Below are positions 1 through 9,393 of a stretch of DNA of 64,000 nucleotides, in pieces. The position numbers and the translations under genes were made by a program. Numbering within the stretch: the stretch's first letter is position 1; each line of letters starts with the position of its first letter. Origin of the DNA: Laceyella putida (GTDB taxonomy: Bacteria; Bacillota; Bacilli; Thermoactinomycetales; Thermoactinomycetaceae); the NCBI RefSeq assembly GCF_042665195.1, contig NZ_JBHTBW010000081.1, forward strand, positions 67,860 through 131,859. Reading direction: 5' to 3'. Below the pieces are notes generated by a model. It saw nothing but the letters and a program-made list of their open reading frames with translations. It was not told the DNA's origin and did not search any database.

Positions 1-1355
1 AAGCTGGATTTTCCCATCCCGCTCGCTCCGGTCAAGATGAAGTGTTTGCTCAACTGTTCATAATGAACGCGCACTTCCCGTTTTTCAAGAGGATGATGGA
101 TTTTGCCGATCAACACGCCTTCGTTCCATTCATCCGGCTTCAGGGAGCGTTGGTTGTTCTCGAGATGGACGATAAATCCGCGGGTGTCGGGACCGTCCTC
201 CTTCGCTTCCTGATAAATGTAATGGTTGGCCGGCGGGATATGGAAGAGGTTGGCGATCTCGTCACCGGTCCATGTCATGATGGTCCATGGATAAGGAATG
301 GGAACCAAATTATGGTCCATCAGCGGATTCCACCAGTCGTGGCGGATGAATTGGACCGCCCCGTCATACTTCATCGCCGTTTCGATCGATTCGGCGGTGG
401 AACGCACGACCGAGACGGCGTTGTCCGAGTTGGACCAGATGGACAATCGCACATGGAAACTCAACTCGCGCCCCGTGAACCGCTGCACCAAGCTGACGCG
501 GCGCGAACGTTCTTCCGGGTCCATGTCTTTCGTTTTTTTGCGCTTCAGGTCATCCACCGCGTCTTCCGTCCGTTCCTCCACCTCTTTCCAACTCACGGGG
601 GAGAACTGGAGGTCCAGATACGTCCCTGGGCGCAAACAGTTTAAAATGCTGCCCAAATGGCTCTGTTTCTTTTGCCTCAGGGAAGCGAGGGGCAACCCTT
701 GATTCTGTCCGATCTTAAAGACAAAATGCCCGCCGGACCCACCTTTGTCCGGGCCGGGAAACTGGTCAGCGGAAATGTCATGCAGCTCCGCCGAAGGATA
801 GACGCTGCGCAACGTATCCTTGACGCTGTTTTCCTTGTCCCCCGGATAAGCGAGATAAATGCCGATTTCCTTGCTCCCTTCCGGCAAGGCAAAACGGAGG
901 CGAAACCATGGCCGCCCATATCTTAAGCGCATCCGCACCGGACGGACCATGCCGCCAAACGTCCTGGTCAGCTCGTCGACCTTATCCAGGTCCAACGTAA
1001 TATCGTTGCAGGGCAAGATCCGCAGGTATCGGATTTGCTCCTCCGCCCGTTTCCGGTAATGGGACTTGGTCATCAAGCGCGTTGCGACGATTCCGGCGAT
1101 GATGATCACGGCAAAGATAATGACGACCGGAATCCAGGAAGACAATTGGTTTCCGAGCCATTGAAATGTGTTGCTTACCACTTCCGTCGCTTTATCCGCT
1201 TTGCTCTCTTCGTCGAAAAAGTCCGCCAATAATTTCCAGATATAAAGAACGCCGATCAAGCCTCCCAATCCGAGAACTCCAAAGAAAAAGTATCTCGCGG
1301 CAAGGCGCAGTTGATCGTCGCCGCCTTTCGGAACTTTATTCCAATCACCAAACAA
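1..1355 (-). CDS. Conjugative coupling ATPase (FtsK/HerA/VirD4-like), 3' end cut by window edge
   Basis: Partial gene whose start lies inside the window and whose end lies beyond base 1. I translated 451 codons from a TTG at 1355, preceded by a good site (AAAGGTGGGAG). Two hydrophobic segments lie near residues 20-40 and 75-95. A cytoplasmic region follows, and a Walker A motif (GASGMGKS, residues 443-450) sits right at the edge. The order (two membrane helices, about 350 residues, then the P-loop) fits the coupling ATPase that brings DNA to a conjugative pore, as ConQ/TcpA or DUF87-type proteins do. It is the last visible gene of the minus-strand conjugation operon. The Walker B motif and C-terminus are not visible, so the exact subfamily is open. 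Confidence 0.75.
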   Translation of the reverse strand, partial: MFGDWNKVPKGGDDQLRLAARYFFFGVLGLGGLIGVLYIWKLLADFFDEESKADKATEVVSNTFQWLGNQLSSWIPVVIIFAVIIIAGIVATRLMTKSHYRKRAEEQIRYLRILPCNDITLDLDKVDELTRTFGGMVRPVRMRLRYGRPWFRLRFALPEGSKEIGIYLAYPGDKENSVKDTLRSVYPSAELHDISADQFPGPDKGGSGGHFVFKIGQNQGLPLASLRQKKQSHLGSILNCLRPGTYLDLQFSPVSWKEVEERTEDAVDDLKRKKTKDMDPEERSRRVSLVQRFTGRELSFHVRLSIWSNSDNAVSVVRSTAESIETAMKYDGAVQFIRHDWWNPLMDHNLVPIPYPWTIMTWTGDEIANLFHIPPANHYIYQEAKEDGPDTRGFIVHLENNQRSLKPDEWNEGVLIGKIHHPLEKREVRVHYEQLSKHFILTGASGMGKSS

Positions 1356-1471
1356 CTTGCTCCCACCTTTCTCACTGAAATGACAACGCCCTTTTCATTT
1401 TTCGACCATCTCATCCCTTACACATTCGCTCTGTACGTAACACACCCTTTTGTTTTGCCAATTTGGCCCAT

Positions 1472-2599
1472 TCAGTTCTTTACCACCAAGCTGGGGTCGA
1501 TCAATTGCCCCTCTTTGCGGACTTCGAAATGCAAGTGGGGACCGGTGCTCCATCCATTGGATCCCACCAGGGCGATCACTTGGCCTTTTGACACTTTTTG
1601 GCCGACGCGGACTTTGACGTCTTGCGGATACATATGGCCGTACAAGGTGCGAAATCCATTTCCATGGTCGATGACCAACATCCAGCCGTAGCCGCTGGCT
1701 TCGCGTGACTCCACCACAACCCCGCCGTCACTCGCCAAGATCGGGCTCCCCGCTTGATTGGCGATATCCAAGCCTTCATGGTAGGTATACACTTTTTTCA
1801 CGGGATGAAAGCGCATGCCGAAAGGGGAGGTTACGCGCCCGCCCGGCACCGGCCACAGGAATTGTCCCGTTGAAAAGCCCGTTCCCCCTGCCGTTAACAC
1901 GGGATGGGCAAACGTGTCGGCATAGCGTTTCACCTTAAGCACATAATTCTCGTAATCGTGGTTATATCGCCAAACCGGCCCCCCCCGGCCAAACCAGTCT
2001 TCTCCAGGCCGATGGTTGGCCGCGAGATAGTTGGCTGTCGCATGAATGGCATCGACGGGATCACTGGGATCGGCCTTCCCGTCCCCATTGCCATCCACTC
2101 CGTAACCGCCGTATTTGGCGATGAGGGCCGGATTGGTGATGTCTACCGAATCGGGCAAGTCCCCGAGCGCCGTTCCGCCCGGATAAGACCAACCCACCCA
2201 CGTTTTATCCATGAACTGGGTATGGCCCCTCGCCCCCACCGAACTTACGCTCAAGTCATTTCCGAAATTGGTCTCCACCTTATGGATCGCCGCCAAAATG
2301 TGCCACGGCACCCCATACTTCTTGGCGGCGGCCTGGTAGATGGGCAAGTATTTTTGCGCGGCCTGCGGAAACCCTTGCGACACTTCCCACTGCTCGATCT
2401 CACTCCCCGTTTGCCCTTCCGAGAAGAGATTAAGGAAGACCATGCCAACAAGCGAAGTGAGAAAAAGGAAGAAGATGCCTCCACAGGCCAAGATCGTGAG
2501 CAAAATCCATTTCGCCTCAATCCCGGCTCCTTCTTTTCTTCCCTGAATGATGGTTGGCTTCCTGATTTTGATCGTCGCGGGTTTACTCGAAGTTGCCAC
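1472..2599 (-). CDS. Bifunctional peptidoglycan hydrolase (lysozyme/transglycosylase + M23), CwlT-like
   Basis: 375-aa cell-wall hydrolase. A cytoplasmic stretch and one membrane anchor (about residues 31-58) precede a lysozyme-like domain at 85-230, with the likely catalytic Glu in IHKVETNFG (E109) and a DGNGDGKAD calcium-loop-like insert near 169. The C-terminal M23 peptidase domain (245-375) carries HEGLDIA (H274, D278), GHM (H322) and HLHFE (H355, H357), so all zinc and catalytic residues are present. CwlT-type enzymes in ICEBs1/Tn916 pair a muramidase with an NlpC/P60 peptidase and locally open the wall for the conjugation pore. Here the peptidase is M23 instead. Its 3' neighbour is the coupling ATPase, and its start overlaps the end of the upstream gene by 17 bases. 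Confidence 0.9.
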   Translation of the reverse strand: MATSSKPATIKIRKPTIIQGRKEGAGIEAKWILLTILACGGIFFLFLTSLVGMVFLNLFSEGQTGSEIEQWEVSQGFPQAAQKYLPIYQAAAKKYGVPWHILAAIHKVETNFGNDLSVSSVGARGHTQFMDKTWVGWSYPGGTALGDLPDSVDITNPALIAKYGGYGVDGNGDGKADPSDPVDAIHATANYLAANHRPGEDWFGRGGPVWRYNHDYENYVLKVKRYADTFAHPVLTAGGTGFSTGQFLWPVPGGRVTSPFGMRFHPVKKVYTYHEGLDIANQAGSPILASDGGVVVESREASGYGWMLVIDHGNGFRTLYGHMYPQDVKVRVGQKVSKGQVIALVGSNGWSTGPHLHFEVRKEGQLIDPSLVVKN

Positions 2600-3152
2600 G
2601 CACTTGAACCTCCTCCACTACCCACTGTTTCTCGTCGGTGCCCAGGAGAAGTTGATACATCCGTTCCATCGGCAAAGACCGGTTCTCCCCTTTTTCCAGC
2701 ACGACCACTTCCGCCAAACAGGAGACGCGCGATTCCAGCGCTTCGCAATCCATCCGCCCCAGCTTGGAGAAAGAGGTTGACAGCGTGCCTTCAGCGGGAC
2801 GGGCCAGCGCCGCCTCTTCTTGCAACACGTCATAGTAAGCCGGAGCGGTTAGGCTCTCCAGTGAAGCCAGCCATACGTCCCGTTTCTTAAAGTCCACGGT
2901 CGTATATGCCCGAATGAATTGTTCGGCAACCCCCTTCGCTTGCGCCACTTCTTCAGGAGAAATGGAGGGGGGAGCCGGCTCGGGTTGAACCACCGGCGCC
3001 GTTGCCGGTTTCTTGTGGGCATCCGTTTCCGTTCCTCCCACCCACCCCAACCAGATGAGCAGATATTTGACTGAAAAGCCGACAATGAGAAATACGCCAA
3101 GCACCAACGCGAACAACTTGCGACGACCACTGGGTAAATCTGTGTTGAACAA
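2583..3152 (-). CDS. Single-pass membrane protein with NTF2/VirB8-like domain, conjugation operon
   Basis: 189 aa, TTG start at 3152 preceded by GAGGAGGGC. One membrane segment lies at about residues 12-36. A Pro-rich linker (about 45-65) leads to an extracytoplasmic domain beginning near EEVAQAKGVAEQFI. That pattern (helix with FIRAYTT, then strands ending in WVVEEVQVRG) resembles the NTF2-like fold of VirB8/TcpC proteins. It lies between the CD3337-type protein and the hydrolase, so it is probably a second VirB8-like component of the pore beside TcpC. Fold assignment is inference; no family name is certain. Confidence 0.6.
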   Translation of the reverse strand: MFNTDLPSGRRKLFALVLGVFLIVGFSVKYLLIWLGWVGGTETDAHKKPATAPVVQPEPAPPSISPEEVAQAKGVAEQFIRAYTTVDFKKRDVWLASLESLTAPAYYDVLQEEAALARPAEGTLSTSFSKLGRMDCEALESRVSCLAEVVVLEKGENRSLPMERMYQLLLGTDEKQWVVEEVQVRGNFE

Positions 3153-3173
3153 TGGTTGCGCCCTCCTCTTGCA

Positions 3174-4649
3174 CTATTTGCGCAACTTGATTTTCCCCGC
3201 CCGGGCGGCCAGGTTTTCCGTGTATTTTGTGACGTAATTGATCGGCATCTCAATGTTGAGCTCGCCCTTGAAGTTCTCCATTTTGCCCATCGGCGCCTTC
3301 ATGATGCTAAACAGCTCGTTCCGCTTCCATACGACCCCGACCACCAAGATCAACTGCATGGCAATGGTCCAGATATACCCCACCTTGTCAGGTGGACTCA
3401 TCGCATAAAGGAATTGGGAGATGGTGAGCAACATGCTGAAAAAGACGCCGACGATCAATTTGATCAATTGATACCCGATAAAGCGTTTAAACCAGTTCGT
3501 CGCGATGGAAGACCAGTTGGGATTCAGCGCCATCAAGAAGGCAAACGGGGCAAACAAGGCGATCAGTACAAACATGAACTGGTAGACGATCATCGCCCCG
3601 GCAATGATGAAGAAGAGCAGGCCCAATATGAAATGGGAAATGCAGAGCAGCACCAAGAGTGTCAATCGTTCAAACACGCCCATGGTCGTTACCATGGGGT
3701 TGGCTTCAATCCCACGCTCGCTGCTCCCCTTCTTCTCTTCAATCACCGCTTGGGTTCTGGCACCGCTACCCACTTTATGATTCAAAATCTTGTTTAGCCG
3801 TTCCGGCGTAATGTCTTTATCGATCGACGTTTTTCCATATTGCAGCATGATGTAAGGCTCATAGACCATCATGTTGTATAACTTGTCGGCGATAATCAGC
3901 GAGGAAACTTCAGCGGGATACGTTACCTCATCTTTGTTCAGCTCGCTTTGGAAATCAATTCCCACGCCCATCACTTCTTGGCTGAGCCCGCTGCTGATAT
4001 CATTGAAGTAGCGCATGACGCCACCCGCATTGGCGAAGAAGGCCATCCCCAAAATGAGTATCACCACGCTGGTGATCATGGCTGACAAGGCCTCTTGCGT
4101 TTTCTTCTTGATAATCCCTTGATAGGCGATCACAGCCCCCGCGATGATAATCATCATCAGCAGGAAGTTCCCCATCAAACCGGTTTCGCCATACCCGTCG
4201 CCATCGAAACCGGCCAGTCGTTGCACGGCTTTTTCAACCGCATCCGCAAACTCATCGACGATATCCAGAGAAAAGGCGTTCTCCACGATTAAAATCACGG
4301 TGAAGTTCCAGGAAAGCAACGCTTGCCACACCAGGTTATTCACTCGATGCATCATCATGTAACCCGAATCAGCGATCAAGTCGTTCACTTCCCAAAATTG
4401 CCTCTCTTCCAGCGTCATCTCCAATGAATAGCGGCTCGGCTTATACTTGGCAAATTTCACATCGTAGCCTTTTGCTTTGGCGCGTTCGATTTTCTCTTCC
4501 GGGAAAATCGTGAGCAGGTCACTGATCAGGTTAAAGCCGTCCGACTCTTGCTTCTGCTCTTCCGCATAGACCACGCCACTGATTCCCGCGCCGCCTCCCA
4601 TCACCAAGAGAGCGAGAAGGAAGACAGCGATCCATTTTCTCCCCTTCAT
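3174..4649 (-). CDS. Multi-pass conjugation membrane protein, CD3337/EF1877 family (VirB6/ConG-like)
   Basis: 491 aa with a cleavable signal peptide (MKGRKW, hydrophobic core, GVVYAEE near residue 30), a soluble segment to about residue 95, and at least seven hydrophobic helices (around 108-125, 160-180, 190-210, 330-370, 375-395 and 400-445). It ends with a basic tail. This layout and neighbourhood match the CD3337/EF1877 mobilome membrane proteins, which fill the VirB6/TrbL position in Gram-positive conjugation machines and form the inner-membrane channel. The start has a strong site (AAGGAGACC). It lies 45 bases downstream of the VirB4-like gene in the same transcript. Confidence 0.85.
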   Translation of the reverse strand: MKGRKWIAVFLLALLVMGGGAGISGVVYAEEQKQESDGFNLISDLLTIFPEEKIERAKAKGYDVKFAKYKPSRYSLEMTLEERQFWEVNDLIADSGYMMMHRVNNLVWQALLSWNFTVILIVENAFSLDIVDEFADAVEKAVQRLAGFDGDGYGETGLMGNFLLMMIIIAGAVIAYQGIIKKKTQEALSAMITSVVILILGMAFFANAGGVMRYFNDISSGLSQEVMGVGIDFQSELNKDEVTYPAEVSSLIIADKLYNMMVYEPYIMLQYGKTSIDKDITPERLNKILNHKVGSGARTQAVIEEKKGSSERGIEANPMVTTMGVFERLTLLVLLCISHFILGLLFFIIAGAMIVYQFMFVLIALFAPFAFLMALNPNWSSIATNWFKRFIGYQLIKLIVGVFFSMLLTISQFLYAMSPPDKVGYIWTIAMQLILVVGVVWKRNELFSIMKAPMGKMENFKGELNIEMPINYVTKYTENLAARAGKIKLRK

Positions 4650-4694
4650 TGCGTCTGGTCTCCTTCATTTCATGCTATCCAACCACAACCCTTG

Positions 4695-7175
4695 TCATTG
4701 ACGCGCCATTTCCAATCCCGCCTGTTTGCGTGAACCGGGGCGTGTATCAAATGCCGTAAACAGGCGCTCTTCCAATACGCGTATCTCCACTTCGTTGACG
4801 CGCTTCTCCAAATCTGACATCAAGCACATCCCGGTTGGCAGGTTGCGGATCGTGTCGATGTTCTCCTCATTGGCCTCTATCCCCAAGATTTGGCACGCCG
4901 CTTCCGCTTCCTTCGTGTCGCGGCAACGGAACACGAATCGGCATCCCAAGTTGGACCGAATCTCTTCTCCCAACATATCTTTCGCGTTTTGGCTGATCAG
5001 GTAGATTGCGGCGTTTTTGCTTCGACCGGTGCGCACGAGCTCTTCCAAGATGGCCCGGCCTTCCCGCACCTTGGCCAAGCGCCATGATTCGTCGAAGAGC
5101 ACCAACTTAAATTCATTGGATGATTGGTTGGAGAAGCGACGGGAGAAATCCGAGATGGCCATCAAGAGCGCGATCGCCATCCGGCCGAAGTCCGTTTGGC
5201 TCTCTTCGGGCAGTTTCAAATCCTCCACCTGCAAAATGGTGAGCGGCAACGATAGGTCAATCGCTTTTTGCGTTCCATCCCCAAACAGAAGTTGCCCTTG
5301 CCCGGAGGTGGCCAAGTAACTGAGCACATCCACGATCTCCTCCAGCGCGTCTTGCCTCTTTTCCGGTGCCTCGCTCAATCCCGCTTGGAGCGTTTCAACC
5401 ACTTTCATCATCGACGGCCGTTCTTCATGCTTGACAACGTGGTCCACGGCTTTTCCGATCACGATCGCTTCATAGGTTCCATCCGCCGCGCGGGCGAGGA
5501 ATTGGAGAATGCGTTTGGCCGTTTCCGTCGCCGCAGTGCGGTCCTGATAGCTGTGCGCCCCCATCAACGGGTCGAGTTTCCCCCGGTCTTCTACACTGGC
5601 CCTTAGAGTGACCACGCGGGAAATGTCCCTCAATTCCGGCAGATATTCTGGCCAATGGGCCCGTTCATCCTTCGGGTCGAAGATCAGCACTTTCGCTCCC
5701 GACAAGAGGGCTTGGTATGCGAGAAGATTGGCCCCCAATGATTTCCCGGCCCCCAGTGACCCGATAAACGCCGCCGAGGCCGTTGTGCTCAGTTTCTTAT
5801 CCTTTGGCCCGCGGTCATGCTGAAAGAAAACGGGCAAGTTTTGTGACATGCCGATAAAGTGACCCTTACCATCCCCCAGCTGGCGCGTCGCCCCGATCAT
5901 GCTGGCCCCGACCGCAGCGGGGTCCATGTAGTGCACATAGTCCGTGATATACCGCTTCGCGCCAGGGATAAACTCATTAAAGCCCCGCCATTGATCCCCA
6001 TAAGGCACTTCCACTTGAATCATCATGTCGCTATACATATCGCGGACGGTTTGGATGCGCAAGTGAAGCTCTTCCTGGCTGGAAGCGGATACACAGAGCA
6101 CGATCGAGGTGTTGATCAACGGAAACTTGTCGGTGCGCAAGTTGCTTTCCAACTCATTGGCCTCTTGGCGGCTGCTCAAGATGTGGTAAGATGTTTCCTC
6201 CCCACTTTCGACGGCATGTTCATCTTCCGCTTTGAGCTCTTTTTTCTTGTTCAGCACTTGTGAGAGCGCCTTCCCATACTCGATCGTCTCCGTCCGGACG
6301 GAAGCTTCGACCGGAAACGACAAGCGCTGCAAGCAATATAGCCATTCCAAACCGGGAAACGGGGCCTTGTCGGGGATATGGGACAAGGTGAGAAACGCCA
6401 TATACCCTTGTTTCATTTGATTGCCAATCCATTGTTCCACTACCAGCTGACGCCCGTGGGCATCGTCGAAGCGCCCTTCCGTTAAGGTGAGGATATCGCG
6501 CCCCGGCCGCTTGGCTTTTTTTCCTTTCACCTCCGTTGACACGGCTTGCGGCTTCCAGTCATGACGGCGCGGCGTGTCGGCGATCCCCCGATAAAATCCG
6601 CGCCGAATCAGCCATTCCAAGTCGGCCGGTCCTACCCGGCGCGCCCGCAAAAAGCTATTGACACGTGAATAGATCAATTCTTCCTGCACTTGATAGGCTT
6701 GAATCTCTTCTTCATATATCTCCGGAACATCCGTTCCTGCTTGATTGTTGAGGTATCGCTTAAAATCTTTCCAAATGTAGCCCAGCTCACTAAACAGCGA
6801 CAGCCCTTTGACGGTGGTCGGCTTCAGCTTCACCCCGATAAAAAAGCGGTGCTGGTGGATGTCTTTGCCACGCAGGTGATCGATCGCCATTTGAATGTGG
6901 CGCTTGCCGGCTTCCGCCAACACCGGACACAAGCGTTCTTCCATCGCCTGGCGATGCTCTTCCAAACTCTGATATTCCGGCACGACCAACGCATGCGTGT
7001 CCGCGTGAATGTTCCAATAAAAAGCCTCCAGATTTCCATGGAGGCTTAATTTATCGTCAACGGAACGATAATCGTAGTTGAACGGCTGCAGTTCATAGTA
7101 AGCGTAGACGGAGCCTTCCGTACCAAATACCAGGTTTTGTTCAAAATACTTTACGGGAAATTGGATGCGCGTCAC
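4695..7175 (-). CDS. VirB4-like conjugation ATPase (ConE-like)
   Basis: 826-aa cytoplasmic or membrane-associated motor ATPase of the type IV secretion machine. The N-terminal half has no P-loop. The RecA-like core has Walker A GSLGAGKS at residues 472-479 and Walker B LVLFDES near 689-695, followed by arginine-rich motifs (LVRTGRSKNAAIYLISQ). Length and motif spacing match VirB4/ConE/TraE proteins. The GTG start overlaps the stop of the TcpE gene by four bases (GTGA), so the two are translationally coupled. It is expected to power assembly of the pore or DNA transfer with the coupling ATPase further downstream. Confidence 0.93.
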   Translation of the reverse strand: MTRIQFPVKYFEQNLVFGTEGSVYAYYELQPFNYDYRSVDDKLSLHGNLEAFYWNIHADTHALVVPEYQSLEEHRQAMEERLCPVLAEAGKRHIQMAIDHLRGKDIHQHRFFIGVKLKPTTVKGLSLFSELGYIWKDFKRYLNNQAGTDVPEIYEEEIQAYQVQEELIYSRVNSFLRARRVGPADLEWLIRRGFYRGIADTPRRHDWKPQAVSTEVKGKKAKRPGRDILTLTEGRFDDAHGRQLVVEQWIGNQMKQGYMAFLTLSHIPDKAPFPGLEWLYCLQRLSFPVEASVRTETIEYGKALSQVLNKKKELKAEDEHAVESGEETSYHILSSRQEANELESNLRTDKFPLINTSIVLCVSASSQEELHLRIQTVRDMYSDMMIQVEVPYGDQWRGFNEFIPGAKRYITDYVHYMDPAAVGASMIGATRQLGDGKGHFIGMSQNLPVFFQHDRGPKDKKLSTTASAAFIGSLGAGKSLGANLLAYQALLSGAKVLIFDPKDERAHWPEYLPELRDISRVVTLRASVEDRGKLDPLMGAHSYQDRTAATETAKRILQFLARAADGTYEAIVIGKAVDHVVKHEERPSMMKVVETLQAGLSEAPEKRQDALEEIVDVLSYLATSGQGQLLFGDGTQKAIDLSLPLTILQVEDLKLPEESQTDFGRMAIALLMAISDFSRRFSNQSSNEFKLVLFDESWRLAKVREGRAILEELVRTGRSKNAAIYLISQNAKDMLGEEIRSNLGCRFVFRCRDTKEAEAACQILGIEANEENIDTIRNLPTGMCLMSDLEKRVNEVEIRVLEERLFTAFDTRPGSRKQAGLEMARQ

Positions 7176-7570
7176 TCTTGATCCCCCCTGGTTGTTTTGC
7201 GATAGGGTACCACACCTTCATACTGGAAATATTTCTGCTTCGGACGCTCGATCTCTTGATAACGCGCAAATTGATGAGGAGCAAAAAAATGCTCCAAATA
7301 CCGTAGGATAAAGCGGTGGGGCGCTTTGCCATCCAATGTCTTGCGAGTGAAAAACCAAGCTACCAACGCTGGGATCCCAATAAATTTGACCAAAAAATAG
7401 TCAACCCAACTGATGGGCGGAAAACGGTTGAGAATGACCATGATGATCAAGGTTCCGACGAAAAACGCCATCTGCCGGTACGATACCGGCAGCGGTAAAT
7501 TGACTCCCTGAATGGAGTACACGGTTTTTTCAATGCGAAAAACCTGATTGTAGACACGAATCTGCTTCAT
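7172..7570 (-). CDS. tcpE: TcpE-family conjugation membrane protein (ConD-like)
   Basis: 132 aa. A short N-terminal stretch (RVYNQVFRIEKTVYSIQG) precedes two adjacent hydrophobic segments (about 32-50 and 55-75). A basic cytoplasmic tail follows (FTRKTLDGKAPHRFILRYL). This layout is characteristic of the TcpE family (Tn916 Orf17, ICEBs1 ConD, pCW3 TcpE), small proteins needed for Gram-positive conjugation and always next to the VirB4 homologue, as here. Its start overlaps the stop of the upstream TcpD-like gene (ATGA). Confidence 0.88.
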   Translation of the reverse strand: MKQIRVYNQVFRIEKTVYSIQGVNLPLPVSYRQMAFFVGTLIIMVILNRFPPISWVDYFLVKFIGIPALVAWFFTRKTLDGKAPHRFILRYLEHFFAPHQFARYQEIERPKQKYFQYEGVVPYRKTTRGDQE

Positions 7571-7830
7571 TCGAGCACAGCCTCAAACAGCCAGCGGAAT
7601 CCGTCGGAACCGAGGGAGGAAACCAACTCCGGTTGGAAGATGAAGACACTCACCAGCATGGCAAACAAGGCAAACCCGATAAAGGCTGTGAAGGCGCGCT
7701 TCCAAAACAACGTCAAACTGATGAAGATCACCGCCAAAAAGAAAATCGAACCGATTTCCCCGCCCAACGTTTCTTGCAACTTTTTCCCCGGAGTCTCAGC
7801 CAACATCATCATTGTGCTTATATTCATCAT
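7567..7830 (-). CDS. Small TcpD/ConC-like conjugation membrane protein
   Basis: 87 aa with two predicted membrane helices (about 26-42 and 45-66) and short polar ends. A good site (GGAGAG) precedes ATG 7830. Size, topology and position between TcpC and TcpE match TcpD/ConC-type proteins of Tn916/ICEBs1-like elements. These sequences diverge rapidly, so the assignment rests mainly on gene order. Confidence 0.75.
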   Translation of the reverse strand: MMNISTMMMLAETPGKKLQETLGGEIGSIFFLAVIFISLTLFWKRAFTAFIGFALFAMLVSVFIFQPELVSSLGSDGFRWLFEAVLE

Positions 7831-7831
7831 G

Positions 7832-8743
7832 TTAGATCTCTCCTTGTCCCATTCTCACAACATACCATCGGTCGCCTTCCTGAACGAGATCAAAGGTATA
7901 GTGGTATGCCATTTCCGCACCCGAAGACAGATCTTTTAAACGGACGTCACATTTGACGACGTAGATGTTGTCTTTCTTGCGGACAGATAAGTTTTTCAAA
8001 TCGATAAACTGCAAAATATCTTTCAGCCCAGCGGTAGACGGGCTATTTTTTTGAAAATAGGCGATTTCTTGCGGCTCTCCAGTGGTGTATACTTTCCAAA
8101 AGGATTTCATGAATGTTTCCACTTGTCCACGCACCGTTTCATCCACCGCTTCACCTTGATTCTCTTCCTCTTGTTCATCCGGAAGCTGGGTGGATGAAGG
8201 CACCGGCGGCGCCACCAGGAAAGGCGTATCCGCCACCAAATAGGAATTCCCAACTTTCTTGATCGGAACAACCATGTAGCGGTCAACCCGTTTTTGCAAT
8301 TTGGCATTGCCGACTTTGCTTAAAATCGTCTCGGCAAACACCGTCACTTCTTTGATGCCGGAGCGATCGGTTCGCTCTTTGATGTCCCAAGCGACGACAT
8401 AGCGGGCATAGGATTCCCAATCCGCTTTTTTAAAGTCAAGTCCTGCTTGTACATCCATGTCTCGCTTAAGAAATGGATTTAAACGCTCTGCTCGTGAGCT
8501 TTCTTTGCCTTTGGTCCAAAAGAAATATTCACGGACAAATCGTTCGGCAAAAGCGCGTTCGCTTAATGTTGCGTCCTGCTCTTTTTGTGCGGCTAGGTTA
8601 TCTGCTGCGGCGGTTTTCCTAGGCGGAACGGGTATCAACCCAAATTGGATTCCCAAGACGACCGTCGCACTAATCGCCGTATAGAGAATCAAAGCCCAGA
8701 ACAAAAACCGTATGAAGGTACGACGAATCATCGGCCGTTCCAT
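7832..8743 (-). CDS. tcpC: TcpC/ConB-type bitopic VirB8-like conjugation protein
   Basis: 303 aa from ATG 8743; an in-frame ATG at 8749 sits directly on the GGAGG motif and is a less likely start. One membrane helix (about 12-33) is followed by two tandem extracytoplasmic NTF2-like domains (about 58-190 and 215-303) separated by an acidic linker (QEEENQGEAVDETVRG). This is the TcpC/ConB architecture, the Gram-positive VirB8 counterpart that scaffolds the pore. It follows the sortase gene directly, so the anchoring enzyme and the pore share one transcript. Confidence 0.88.
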   Translation of the reverse strand: MERPMIRRTFIRFLFWALILYTAISATVVLGIQFGLIPVPPRKTAAADNLAAQKEQDATLSERAFAERFVREYFFWTKGKESSRAERLNPFLKRDMDVQAGLDFKKADWESYARYVVAWDIKERTDRSGIKEVTVFAETILSKVGNAKLQKRVDRYMVVPIKKVGNSYLVADTPFLVAPPVPSSTQLPDEQEEENQGEAVDETVRGQVETFMKSFWKVYTTGEPQEIAYFQKNSPSTAGLKDILQFIDLKNLSVRKKDNIYVVKCDVRLKDLSSGAEMAYHYTFDLVQEGDRWYVVRMGQGEI

Positions 8744-8745
8744 GT

Positions 8746-9393
8746 TCATCCTCCTTGTTCATTCGGAGCTGATTCATCCAGCTTCTGTTTCAGTTCAGAT
8801 TGAATGATGTAGCGTTCCGGAGCCGGCCCAACAAATGTGAACGGATAGCATGTCGTCAAGGTCAGCACGGGTTTCTTATGGGATACGATAACCGTTCGAT
8901 CATCCGGTTTGGTGATCCAGAGCTTGGTGATGACGTAAACAAAGGTTCCCTGTTTGGTGCGAACGAGGAGTTCATCCCCTTTTTTCAGCTGTCCAATCTT
9001 ACGAAAGACGGTGTCGCGGTGACCAGACAACACCGCATTATCTGGTTCGCCCGGCAACACACTTCCCGCATAGTGACCAACTCCGCTCGCCAACTCATCT
9101 TCATGCGTCCCCTCGATGATCGGCATGGACGCGCGCAATCTGGGAATAAGCAAATCGGCGAAATGCTCCCCAGCCTTTGGGCGCTCCGCTTGCGGCACCA
9201 CAACCCACGACGGTGCCGCTTGCTTTCGCGCTGGCGATGAGGCCCCAACCGGCGAAGAAGGGGACGCCTTCTCCGCCTGACCGGTTGTTGCTTTTACCAC
9301 TTGGAGCTTTTGAACATAATTGACCGCCGAATAACTGGCATAAGCTACGCCAATAGTTACGAATGCAAGCGCGATGGCACGATCCCATTTCAA
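8746..9393 (-). CDS. Class D-like sortase in the conjugation operon
   Basis: 215-aa membrane-anchored transpeptidase. An N-terminal helix (about 6-26) and a low-complexity Ser/Pro/Ala linker precede the sortase domain from about residue 78. The catalytic triad is visible: H125 in LSGHRDT, C182 in LTTCYPF and R194 in PERYI. The TLTTCYPF context is typical of class D enzymes. The TTG start overlaps the stop of the surface-protein gene (TTGA), so enzyme and probable substrate are translationally coupled. Class D enzymes often process LPxTA motifs, and the neighbour carries LPHTA. Confidence 0.9.
   Translation of the reverse strand: MKWDRAIALAFVTIGVAYASYSAVNYVQKLQVVKATTGQAEKASPSSPVGASSPARKQAAPSWVVVPQAERPKAGEHFADLLIPRLRASMPIIEGTHEDELASGVGHYAGSVLPGEPDNAVLSGHRDTVFRKIGQLKKGDELLVRTKQGTFVYVITKLWITKPDDRTVIVSHKKPVLTLTTCYPFTFVGPAPERYIIQSELKQKLDESAPNEQGG

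Noticed and set aside
42..702. Plus-strand frames of 134-200 codons near the left edge
   Set aside because: They run antisense to the coupling ATPase gene, whose frame continues off the edge and carries a Walker A motif; no ribosome sites.
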